From Camarhynchus parvulus (Eukaryota; Chordata; Aves; Passeriformes; Thraupidae), in the NCBI RefSeq assembly GCF_901933205.1, contig NC_044585.1, forward strand, positions 5,456,001 through 5,520,000: a DNA stretch of 64,000 nucleotides. The letters run 5' to 3'. Position numbers and translations under genes: made by a program. Position 1 is the stretch's first letter. Every line of letters begins with the position of its first letter. This document shows positions 23,282 to 32,398 of the stretch, piece by piece. The notes under the pieces were generated by a model. The model did not search any database and had not been told where the DNA came from. It worked only from the letters and a program-made list of their open reading frames with translations.

Positions 23282-23577
23282 GTTCCCTGGTCCAAGCAGC
23301 AGCAGTGACTCAGCCATCCTCGGTATCAGCCAAGGTGGGAGACACTGTCAGGATCACCTACTCTGGGGGTGAGACCCACCATAGCTGGTACCAGCAGAAG
23401 GTCCCTGGCACTGCCCCTGTCACTGTGATCTACTGGAATGACCATAGACCTTCGGGCATCCCTTCGCGATTCTCCGGCTTTGGGGGCACGTTAACCATCA
23501 CTGGGGTCCAAGCCGAGGACGAGGCTGTCTATTTCTGTGGTAACTGGGACAGCAGCAGTGGTGGCTATGGTGTATAG
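23282..23577 (+). pseudogene. IGLV pseudogene lacking the first cysteine
   Basis: V frame open from the acceptor to TAG, but the conserved FR1 cysteine codon is TAC (RITYSGG). FR3 has the 12-bp deletion ([11 protein letters not shown]). CDR1 GETHHS is unusual; CDR3 [11 protein letters not shown]. Confidence 0.9.
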
Positions 23578-23878
23578 TGGCAACAGGAAGTGAGAATTCC
23601 AAGGATTTCCAAACTCCAAAATGAAAGAATATATTTCAGCCCTCCTCCCTCTTGGCTGGCTGTGGGGTAGGTTCCTCTGCCCTCTGTACAGCAATGGGTA
23701 CAAATGCCCTTCTTTTGCTGTCCCACAGAACTGGAGGTTCTCTTGTTCTCCACCATGTCTGAAGGTCATTGTCCTCATTCCTACAAAGATCAGTGCGGCT
23801 TTGTCCCCCAACCCATCACATCTTGTTACTGATGACCATGTCCTCCTTCTGCTGCCTCTGTGCTGGTGTGCCTGGGGC

Positions 23879-24049
23879 TGTGTCACTCTGATCTATGGCA
23901 GCAACAACAGACCCTCGGGCATCCCTTTGCAATTCTCTGGATCCTGGTCCAGCTCCACAGCCACGTTAACCACCACTGGGGTCCAAGTCGAGCATGAGGC
24001 TGACTATTTCTATGGTAGCTGGGACAGCAGTGGTACTGGGGATGAGTAA
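23879..24049 (+). pseudogene. IGLV pseudogene, 5' half missing, second cysteine lost
   Basis: Begins inside FR2 at TGTCACTCTGATCTATG after unrelated spacer; CDR2 [15 protein letters not shown]3 [12 protein letters not shown] with TAT replacing the conserved TGT. CDR3 SWDSSGTG. Confidence 0.88.
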
Positions 24050-24485
24050 TGGGGAAGTGAGACACAGAAGCCAGTGTCAAGAGAAGAAGCTTTTGAGCCA
24101 TTTTTTTCTCACAGCCAAACAAAGCTGTGAAAGGGGAGTTGAGGCTGGTTCCTGTCCCCTGCCTAAGGACACGAATGTGCATGACAAGGCACAGGAGGGG
24201 ACTCTTGCCCCTGTCCCCATAATAGGAATGGCACTACCTCATCCCCAGCCCTGTTGCCTTTTGCTTCAGGCTGCTCCCTCCTCCTGCTGCAGCTGCTGCT
24301 GCTGAAGCTGCCTCTGCTGCATTGCCCTGGGCCAGGCTGGGCCCTCATTCCTCCATCTTTCTGTACCCATGACCAGGTCCCTTGCCCTCAGAGGGTGATG
24401 TTCTACTGCTCTGCTGCTGCCAGCTCTCCTTCCAGGGCCATGGATCTCTAATCTTCCTCTCTGTCTTGAGGCTGTGTGTCCCACT
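24010..24485 (+). repeat. Duplicated block D, copy 2
   Basis: Partner of 16463-16925, with a shorter CTG run around 24283-24310. Confidence 0.9.
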
Positions 24486-24595
24486 GTGGCATGAGGATCA
24501 TGGGCACAGGAGGCCTATCTTACTGCCTGGGCAAGGATGTGCTCCCAGGGCAATGGCTCACACCATCTTATTGCCTTTCACCTCTCCCTCTCCAG

Positions 24596-24868
24596 GCTTC
24601 CTGGTCCAGTCAGTCATCCTCGGTGCCATCCAACCTGGGACAAACTGTCTGGGCTATATGCTCTGGGAGCAACAGTGGCTATGGCTGGTACCAGCAGAAG
24701 GTCCCTGGCAGTGCCCCTGTCACTGTGATCTACTGGGATGACCTAAAGACCCTCAGATATTCCTTCACAATTCTCTGGTTTTGTGTCTGGCTCCAGAGGG
24801 TCACTGGTGTTCAAGCTGAGGGCAAGGCCGACTACTACTGTGGTAGCTTTGACAGCAGCAGTGCTGAT
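24596..24868 (+). pseudogene. IGLV pseudogene, multiple indels
   Basis: FR1 has lost the ACTCAG region and both FR1 and FR3 are frameshifted; the FR2 core [22 protein letters not shown] and the FR3 end (ADYYCGSFDSSS) remain recognisable. Confidence 0.85.
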
Positions 24869-25029
24869 CTCATGGTGACAACTGTCCCACAGGCAAGCAA
24901 GATCTTGAGTGTCAAAAAGCCTGGTTTTGGTGCCTCATTCCACTCCACCAGGCATGACCACCTTCCAGCTTTGGGACGTTTCTATTCCCTTCCCTGTGTG
25001 TTCCAGGTCTCAGGGCTGTGACTCTGAGC

Positions 25030-25215
25030 ATGATGTGGCACTGGAGCTGGTTTCCCAGAAAACTTGTGGATGACCCACCCCTGGAAGTGTTCAACGCAAG
25101 GCTGGATGAGGCTTTGAGCAATCTGGTCTAGTGAAAGGTGTCCCTGCCCAAGGCAGGAGTGTTGATGGTATTTAATGTCCCTTCCAACTCAAACCATTCC
25201 ATGATTCTACGACTG
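25030..25215 (+). mobile_element. CR1-type LINE 3' end, sense
   Basis: Reads the sense CR1 tail: GTGGATGACCCACCCCTGGAAGTG, GGCTTTGAGCAATCTGGTC, GGTGTCCCTGCCCAAGG and ends CCATTCCATGATTCTACGA, matching the CR1 terminal ATTCTATGA repeats. Confidence 0.88.
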
Positions 25216-25524
25216 TGTTCCCAGTGGCTGGGCCCTGGTGCTGCAGAAGCCCTGACCTGGGCTCATTTTTGCTGCCCAATAGCCATGTGAGGGGCAGAGG
25301 AGCCTGGGACAATGTTAGGAGCTGCAGACAGTGGAGCTGCCCAAAAACACCTTTGCCACATACCTGCCCCACAGTCTGAGTCCTGCCCAGGGCCTGGCAG
25401 CATTGCAGCTGCCCTGGCAGCTCAGGACTGGGCGTGTTGGCACTTGCCACCCCTGGGTGCTCTGGCTGGGCATGGAGAGCTTCTGCCTGAGCCCTGGTTC
25501 TCACATGGCTCTGGCTTAGCTGTC

Positions 25525-25785
25525 CCCAGTGTCCATGTCTCTGCAGCAAAACACCTTGATCTGCTGCAGGAGCAGCAACAATGCTTATGGCTGGTACCAG
25601 CAGAAGGTCCCTGGCACTGCCCCTGTCACTGTGATCTATGCTGGTAACAGCAGACCCTCGGACATCCCTTCGCGATTCTCCGCATCCACATCCGGCTCCT
25701 CGAACACGTTAACCATCACTGGGGTCCAAGCCGAGGACGAGGCTGTCTATTTCTGTGGTGGTGAGGACAGCAGCAGCAGTGCTTA
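25525..25785 (+). pseudogene. IGLV pseudogene, 5' end missing
   Basis: Homology starts in mid FR1 ([13 protein letters not shown]), no acceptor or leader. FR2 onward is open: [40 protein letters not shown], then TAG overlapping a decayed heptamer. Confidence 0.88.
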
Positions 25786-25825
25786 GACAGTGGCATGCAG
25801 CAATTGGGGAAGTGATGCAAGAACC
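25786..25825 (+). other. Decayed RSS with 24-bp spacer
   Basis: GACAGTG at 25786-25792 and GCAAGAACC at 25817-25825, separated by 24 bp because of an extra T. The spacer (GCAATTGGGGAAGTG) is clearly homologous to that of the functional V. Confidence 0.55.
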
Positions 25826-26033
25826 TCTTGCTATTGCAGATATCAGTCAGGAGTCTCTGCTGTGCCTGCTTGATGGAGGGTCAGGCTCTCATCATGGCCC
25901 TGCCCTTGCTGCCCTGCACTGAATGTGGCTGTGCCTGGTGCCTCAGCCTGGCACTCCCTTAAAGCCCTAGGTCCCCACCCGTTCCCTGGCACTTTGGGAG
26001 GGGATATGTAGCACTTGGAAACACACTCACCTC

Positions 26034-26080
26034 CATGGCCACATTACCCATGGCTGGGTCCAAGCAGAGGAGGAGGAGAA
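26034..26080 (+). pseudogene. IGLV FR3 remnant
   Basis: CCATGGCCACATTACCCATGG followed by CTGGGTCCAAGCAGAGGAGG aligns with the FR3 sequence of the family (CCACGGCCACGTTAACCATC, GGGGTCCAAGCCGAGGACG). Flanks show no further V homology. Confidence 0.65.
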
Positions 26081-27057
26081 GTGGGAGGAGGCTCTCACTC
26101 TTCTGGCTGGGACGCCAGTGGTGATCAGGGCCATGGTAACTCCCAGCACAGGAAAAGGGAGATACAGGCCCACTGTTGTCCTAGTGAGACACCCTTGGGT
26201 GCTGCCTGCAGCTGCCCAGGCACAACATGGAGCAGCATCTATACCTGTGTGGCAGTTCTTGCTATGGGACACACGCTGTGCACCAGCAGGTCCTCTCCAT
26301 CCTGCTCACAGGGAGACAGCCCTGCAGCCCTGCCGTGCCCGTGCCAGCCAGGCTCCTGGTGCCCTGGGCACCCACCCAGGGGTCAGCATAGTTGGGGACA
26401 GGGAGGATCCTGGGGGAGAGGGAATTTCCTGTGATGCAGCCACTCTTTGTCTGGGTTGAGTCTGCCAGAGACAGCCATGATCCCTATGCCCTGAGTTGGA
26501 GCAGGACTGACCAGGAGCTGCCTCAGCTCTGGCTGCTGAGCACCAGCACACTGGGCTCATGATCAGATAATGGGAAGGCATTGCTGAACCCTGGGGCTCA
26601 GTGCTGGCCCAATCCCATTGTTCTGGGGTGTGAATGCCTGGGAAGAGCAAAGGTCTTGGTCTTGAGTGGTGGATCTCAGCTGTCAGAAGAAGGGCTAGGG
26701 CACAAAAGCAGGAGATCAAGGGGGTATTTTACAGGCCTGGAACACCCGTGGGAGGGAAAAAGGCCAAAAATGAGTTGGGGAATGGTAGAGCTTGGCATTG
26801 CTCCGGTCCCATCACTGGGAGCTGCAGATACTTCTGTTTGCCCTTGCCACAGTGCCCAGCTCTCCCTTCTTAGGCACTGCAGCCACTCAGCCTGGTGTGG
26901 GGACAGGAGGGTCAATGCTGGTGGGTTTCAGGGTCAGAGCTGGGGGGTGTCTCCACTTTGTGTCTGGGGACAAGCCCTGCTACATCTGGGGTGATGGGGC
27001 AGGGAGGGATGTGCAGAGAGAGGCGCGGGCAGGATCCGGCCGTGACCGCAGGGTCGG

Positions 27058-27101
27058 ATTTGCATGGAGGGGACGTGTCCTGGGCGGGCGGGGGCTTAAA
27101 A
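27058..27101 (+). promoter_or_regulatory. Octamer and TATA-like box of the functional IGLV
   Basis: A perfect octamer ATTTGCAT at 27058-27065 (binding site of Oct-1/Oct-2 with OCA-B in immunoglobulin promoters) and TTAAAA at 27096-27101. The leader ATG is 64 bp further on. This is the only perfect octamer seen 5' of any V in the window. Confidence 0.88.
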
Positions 27102-27164
27102 GGGAGTCAGGGTCCACGGCACAGCCCCATCATTCTGGGGACGCTGAGCCGGTGGGACTGAACC

Positions 27165-27642
27165 ATGGCCTGGGCCCCTCTTCTCTTCGTGGTGCTCGCC
27201 CACAGCACAGGTGCCATGGCCAGACTCGCTGGCTGTGCCTGCGCTGGGCCTTTGGGCACAGGGACCCCATCCTGCTGCCCCGGCAGGCCTGTGCTCCTGG
27301 GACAATGACTGACCCCCGTCTTCTCCCCTCTCTTCTCTCCCTCTCCAGGTTCCCTGGTCCAGGCAGCGCTGACTCAGCCATCCGAGATATCGGCCAAGGT
27401 GGGAGAGACCGTCAGGATCACCTGCTCTGGTAGCAGCTACAGCTATGGCTGGTACCAGCAGAAGGTCCCTGGCACTGCCCCTGTCACTGTGATCTACTGG
27501 AATGACAAGAGACCCTCGGACATCCCTTCGCGATTCTCCGGATCCAAGTCCGGCTCCACGGCCACGTTAACCATCACTGGGGTCCAAGCCGAGGACGAGG
27601 CTGACTATTACTGTGGTAGCTATGACAGCAGCAGTACTGCTG
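27165..27642 (+). CDS. IGLV1: Functional immunoglobulin lambda V segment (leader + V exon)
   Basis: Leader exon 27165-27210 starts [16 protein letters not shown]; intron 27211-27348 with GT...CAG borders; V exon 27349-27642. The mature V should begin at ALTQPSE after LVQA. Landmarks: first cysteine in [11 protein letters not shown]1 [16 protein letters not shown]2 [27 protein letters not shown], and second cysteine in ADYYCGS with CDR3 YDSSSTA. It encodes the variable half of the lambda light chain, a secreted or B-cell-surface protein that pairs with heavy chain. It is the only V here with an octamer, TATA-like box, intact leader and a full 23-RSS, so it is expected to be the one that rearranges, with the upstream copies as conversion donors. 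Confidence 0.94.
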
Positions 27643-27681
27643 CACCGTGACACAGAGCAATGGGGAAGTGGTACAAAAACC
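27643..27681 (+). other. 23-bp-spacer recombination signal of the functional V
   Basis: Heptamer CACCGTG at 27643-27649, 23-bp spacer, consensus nonamer ACAAAAACC at 27673-27681. The fourth heptamer base is C instead of A; the essential CAC is kept. Pairs with the J 12-RSS for deletional joining. Confidence 0.93.
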
Positions 27682-27890
27682 TCAGCTTACCCTTGGAGCC
27701 CCAAGACTGTGCCTATCCTCTGTCATTTGAGGAAGTTATGACCTCCCAGCAATGCTGTCATGGCCCAGGGTGTCCCATGTATGTGACTGCAGGCAGATTT
27801 GTCCTGTCACTGTTCCCTTGATCAGAGAGGGCCATGCTCCAAGTCACTGGCTGACCCTCATCTTCTTTTCTCCCTCCTCTCCCTCTCCAT

Positions 27891-28170
27891 GTTCCCTGGT
27901 CCAGGCAGTGTTCTGTCACCTCTACTCGGTGTCAGCATTGTGGGACAAACCCATTCAAAGTCATCTGCTCCAGGGATGGCAGCAGCTGTGACTGGTACCA
28001 GCCTAAGTTTCCTGGCTGTGCCCCTGTCATTGGGATCTGCTGCAATGACTTGGGACCACCAGACATCCTACTGGGATTCTCCAGATGCCAGCCCGGCTCC
28101 ATGAGCACAGTAACCATCTCTGGGGTCCAAGCCCAGGACAAGGCTGTCTGTTAATGTGGTAGCTACCAAA
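27891..28170 (+). pseudogene. IGLV pseudogene 3' of the functional V
   Basis: Highly diverged copy lying between V and J: splice acceptor AG is AT (CCATGTTCCC), framework positions are altered (DWYQPKFPGCAPVIGICCND) and a TAA sits just before the second cysteine (GTCTGTTAATGTGG). It is followed directly by the mitochondrial insertion. It would be removed on V-J joining, so it could act as a donor only on an unrearranged allele or in the germline. Confidence 0.85.
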
Positions 28171-28185
28171 ATGGCAGTGATGATG

Positions 28186-28842
28186 TTACCATGGTTGTTT
28201 CTGTATGTGGATATGAGGATAATGAGAATGGATAGAGCGAATGATCCTAGGTAGGCTTTGATTAGGCCGGAATGGAGGGCAGTGGCAGTTTTGGTTGTTA
28301 TTAGTTGCAGGTGGACTAGTCCTTCTGGGCCTAGTATTTTGTATCAGGAGAGGTCAATTAGGTGGGAGGCAATGTTTTGTCCTCCATTGAGGAAGCTGGT
28401 TATGCTTAGGCGGTGGGTTAAAGGATTAAGTATCCTAGGGATGTGGAGAAGTTTGAGAGAGGAGTTTGTTTTGTGAGGATGAGTGTTTGGGTTATTTTTG
28501 AAATCTCTAGTGCTAAAGCGATGCCTAGGGCTGTCACGATTAGGGCAGTTATTTTGATGGAGAGTGGCATGGTTATTGGAGGGGTTTTTGTGGGGGTAAT
28601 GAACGAGGTGATGAGGAACCCTGCTAGGATACTTCCTAGTGCAAGGCGAGTGATGGGGGAAGTTACTGCGGGGTTGTTTTCATTTATTGGGGTTAAGGGT
28701 GGAATTCAAACGAAGCCGGTTTGTACTAATACAGTCATACAGATCGTGTACACTGAGGTGAATGATGTGGCTAGGAGGGTTAGGAGCAGGGCTCAGGTAT
28801 TTAGATAGGATCTGTTTAGGCTTTCGATGTTTTGGTCTTTTG
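28186..28842 (-). pseudogene. Nuclear mitochondrial insertion (NUMT) of ND5 3' part
   Basis: On the minus strand, read with the vertebrate mitochondrial code, this gives the C-terminal part of NADH dehydrogenase subunit 5: IESLNRSYLNTWALLLT near 28830-28790, TGFVWIPPLTPMNE, then SHLIDLSWYKMLGPEGLVHL, ending near STYRNN. TGA codons fall where Trp is expected, showing mitochondrial origin. One base is missing near 28428-28431 (the GYFNP region), a frameshift, so the copy is dead. The minus strand shows the C-rich bias of mitochondrial coding sequence. Confidence 0.93.
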
Positions 28843-29059
28843 GAGCAATGGAGATGGGATTTGGAGAAATGGAGCAATGGGGATGGGATACAAAGTCTTC
28901 CTGCCATGGCAGGAGCCTGTTAGGAGCCTGTGCTGTCCCTGTTTGGTGGGGCAGGTCCCTGGCACAACCCTGCCTTTTTTCTGCCCTGTGGTGGGTGTGC
29001 CTGTTTCCAGTGACACAGCTCCGTCCCTACAGCCCTCTCCTTGTCATTGGTGGATGAGA

Positions 29060-29300
29060 GCAGATAGGATAGAACTGAACAGACCATTTCAGATGGAACA
29101 GGCCTTCAATGATCACACAGTCCAACTGCATGGCCACTTCAGGGATGACAAAAATGTAGGGCATTGTCCAAGTGCCTGTATAACACTTGCAGGCCTGGGA
29201 TATCATCCAGTTGTCTAGGAAACCTGTCCAATATTTGCCCACACTCTCAATAAAGAAATGCTGGGATAATCTCCTGTGCCTGCTGTGCTCCAGAGCCAAG
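29060..29300 (-). mobile_element. CR1-like fragment, antisense
   Basis: ACACAGTCCAACTGCATGGCC, GCAGGCCTGGGATATCATCC and CTCAATAAAGAAATGCTGGG are phrases of antisense CR1 3' regions. Diverged; exact ends uncertain. Confidence 0.65.
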
Positions 29301-29396
29301 ATTCTTCTGATCTCCCTGGTTAGTGCCCAGGGCCCTGCTGATGCCTCCCAGCCCTGCTGTGCCAGGAGCCTCTGGACCATCACCACCTCTGGAAAC

Positions 29397-29860
29397 AAAG
29401 GAGTTAAAGATGGAGTTTCTCTGCCCTCTCTCTCAGGGTTGAGCAAGGCTGTGGGCTTGATGCAGCTTCATATTCCCCCCTCCATGACCACTGGCTCTGA
29501 ATGGCCTCCTGCTTGCCTCCTGCTGTGCATGAGGAGAGCTGGGGCTCTGCAGTGCCTGGCATTGTCCTCAGCCCCACCACTCATTCTGCTGCCAGCCACG
29601 TCCTCTAGCTCTGCCAGGTCTCTTCGTGGGGCCCTGGCCTTGAGCTCAGGCCTTGGGATCTGTCTGAGGCAGTGGCCCCTCTGTTCCATCAGGACTTTTT
29701 GGCACAGCAGCCCTGTCCTGCAGGTCAGAGAGGGCTGTCCTGGGCCACTGACTGACACCCCTCATCTCCCCTCTCTCTCTCTACATTCCCTGGTCCAGGC
29801 AGCATCTCTGAGTCAGCTGTCCAAGGTGTCAGGCAGCCTAGGAGAGACTTTCGTGATCTC
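29397..29860 (+). repeat. Duplicated block C, copy 2
   Basis: Near-identical to 18520-18960, with about 14 bp of extra or changed sequence near 29440-29460. It lies downstream of the functional V while copy 1 is upstream of it, more than 10 kb away. Confidence 0.9.
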
Positions 29861-29900
29861 CTGCTCTGGTGGCAATGCCAACAGCTACTTCAGCAGCACC
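29785..29900 (+). pseudogene. IGLV pseudogene, truncated after CDR1
   Basis: SLSQLSKVSGSLGETFVISCSGGNANSYFSS, then homology stops. Acceptor AG is AC. Same divergent subfamily as the truncated copies at 13.5 and 18.9 kb. Confidence 0.75.
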
Positions 29901-30823
29901 GTGCTGCATCCAGCACAGCCTCTGTCCTCCTCCATGCCTCTGTGCAAGGAGAGCAGGACTGAAGAGATGAACCTTGTCCCCCTCTTGTCCTCCTACAAAA
30001 TGAAACCAAAACCCCATTGAAGCCTGAGAAATGCTCAGAAAATGATCACCCACAATAGAGGGCAGTGGCTTCAGCTAAATGCTTTGCATATACAATTTCA
30101 ATGATGTTTTTTCCTTTTTTGGATACTTTCAGACTTTGCACAAAAGGATAAACCTTCCCACAGGCAAAGCAAACCTCTGAAAGAGAAAGTGTCTCAAACC
30201 ACAAAATCTTCAAAGTGTTACCTGTTCTACAGTGAACTATTTATAGAGTTCCTGTGTCTCAGGAAGTTCACTGACTCTGCCTCTTTCTATAACCACTTGC
30301 ACAAGCCACATCATTTGAAAATCTGTGGGTTCAATTTACATTGATGCTGTTGGCATTCAATGGTCCAAGCTGAGCACTGAATCTGCCAATCTGTGGGATT
30401 AGCACCACACTGCGAAAACACTTTTCAAAGAAGCAGCCAAGCCTTTACAGGGAAATTTGAAGTTAATTGGTTTTACCTGAAACTCATTTTGTCTCACCCC
30501 TTCCTTGGCTATCTCAGCTTTATGTAGGCGTCTCTACCTCTTGCCTTTTCTTATTTTTAGGGTAAATATTAATAAAAATAAGTTGCCTGCAGAGACCTTC
30601 AGCTATTATCTCCATTGCTGGTGGTGGAAACTGCCCTGAAAGAGCCCAGCCAGGACCAAAACTCCACAGGTACAACTGTGCCCACACCTTCATCCTGCTG
30701 TGTCCGTCGAGGTGTCTCCATCCCATCACCTTCATTCCACTGCACCCATTGGGATATTTCCAGACCATTCTCTCCACCCTCCCACATCTGTGGGGTCCAG
30801 GACTGCTCAGCCATGAGGCAGGA
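29901..30823. other. V-J interval spacer, nothing recognised
   Basis: Unique-looking sequence between the last V relic and the J RSS. No further J, RSS or repeat identified. Confidence 0.5.
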
Positions 30824-30851
30824 GGTTTTTGTGTGGCCCTGTGTCACTGTG
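30824..30851 (+). other. 12-bp-spacer recombination signal of J
   Basis: Consensus nonamer GGTTTTTGT at 30824-30832, spacer of exactly 12 bp, consensus heptamer CACTGTG at 30845-30851. Complements the 23-RSS of the V under the 12/23 rule. Confidence 0.96.
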
Positions 30852-30889
30852 TGGTATATTCGGGGCCGGGACGAGTTTGACCGTCGAAG
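30852..30889 (+). CDS. IGLJ1: Immunoglobulin lambda J segment
   Basis: 38 bp immediately 3' of the 12-RSS, ending at a strong donor (G/GTGAGT). Encodes GIFGAGTSLTVE plus the first base of the next Gly codon; the FGAG fits the invariant FGXG bulge of light chains. The usual Leu of TVLG is Glu here (GTCGAAG). It is the only J seen between V and C. It supplies framework 4 and is spliced to the C exon over about 1.5 kb. Confidence 0.95.
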
Positions 30890-31884
30890 GTGAGTCGCCA
30901 ACTTCCCCTCGGTCTTCCCTCTCCCACCACGGAATTTTGACATTCTGTCGATTTTGGGCGATTTGGGGTTTTTTCTCGGACTTGGCGCCGGGCTGGGGTC
31001 TGCCGCCCGTTTGGGGCTGGGCACTAAGCCCGGCCTTGGGGGCTCTGTCTCGTCCCCGAGGACTCTGACGACTCTGTGTGTGCCACGGAGATTTGGGGCG
31101 TATTTTCTTAGTCAAAAAGTCTTAAAATTTGTCCAGGAAATGTGTCTGAGGTCTCAGGGGGAAGGAAACTCAAGTTTAGGTCCCTAAAAGATGTGATTTT
31201 TGTCTTTGTCAAAGAAAATTGCCAGTCTAAAGTCTAAGTCCTCAACTCTTAGTCCTGAGGACTAAGTCTATCACCCCTGGTGAGGGGCAGGGGCTGTTCT
31301 GCGGGGTCCAGGGGTGCAGGTGCTGTGAAAGGACAGCCTGTCCTCGTCTGTGAGCAGCCCACAGTCATCCTGACTTTGTGTTAAAATGTCCCTGGAATCT
31401 TAGACAAAAGATTCCAGGAGTATCTTAAAGAGCCCATTTTCCAGGTAAGACATGTCAAAAATGGAGATTACCTGTCTGAAATGCTGCTGGAAATGTCGTT
31501 TGTCTGTCTTTGTCTGTAATTTTTAAAAGAATTTGGTGAAAAATCCCAATTTGAACCAAATTACACAGGGCTAAGACCAAGAAAAATGTTCTTTGGGCAT
31601 TTTTTAATCAAAAATAATTTAATGGAATCATCCTGGTTTTTAAATGGAGATAGAGATAGAAATAGAAACACTACACTTTGGAGGAGGCAGCAGAACCACA
31701 CCAAGAAGACCAAACATCTTTTTTCCATCTTCCTCTGTGTGATTTTTAGTGGTAGTTTTCAGAGACAAGAAAATGTCTGAAAGCAGAACTGGGCAGAAGA
31801 CAGGATGGTTTGTCTGTGAAATTTTGGGGTTTTAAAAAAAATGCCTTGTAAAGGAAAGAAATGACTTTATGACAAAGAAATTAA

Positions 31885-32213
31885 GATTAAATTTTATATT
31901 ATATATATTTTTTATATATTATATATAAATATATAAATATATATAAAGTAAGACTTTATATATATATATATATATATGAGATACAGAAATGTATAAATAT
32001 CCATGTTAAATGCATTTTACAGAATTATACATCTATTCATATGATATGGATGACCTATGTATGTATATTGTACACTGTATGTATATTATGCATATTATCT
32101 GTATATATCTATCATATGTAATACATATATGCACATATATGTGCATATAGTGTATATAAAACATATATACAAGCATATATGAGATGTATGTGTATTGCAC
32201 ACACATATATGCA

Positions 32214-32252
<39 letters not shown>
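31885..32252. repeat. AT-rich TA/ATATGT simple-repeat block in the J-C intron
   Basis: Interspersed TATATA runs (31961-31977 and 32210-32251) and ATATGTGCAT-like degenerate repeats occupy about 370 bp of the intron, ending roughly 150 bp before the C exon. Confidence 0.9.
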
Positions 32253-32398
32253 CCAAATGTAAATACATTACAGCTAGGAGTGCTAAGCTCTGGCTGTGGG
32301 GAAAGTGGGGAGTTTCTGGGTTGTGCCAGCAGGGCAGGCAGGGGCTGTGGTGGGGGACAGGGCCCCCTCTGACCCCGTACCACTCTCGTCCCTCGCAG

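Noticed and set aside
26792..27433. 213-codon open frame running into the functional V
   Set aside because: It passes through promoter, leader and intron in a different frame from the V protein.
27651..27657. CACAGAG as the heptamer of the functional V
   Set aside because: It is only 15 bp from the nonamer at 27673, whereas CACCGTG at 27643 gives exactly 23 bp.
28443..28808. 121-codon plus-strand open frame
   Set aside because: It is the complement of mitochondrial ND5 coding sequence; the real homology is on the minus strand.
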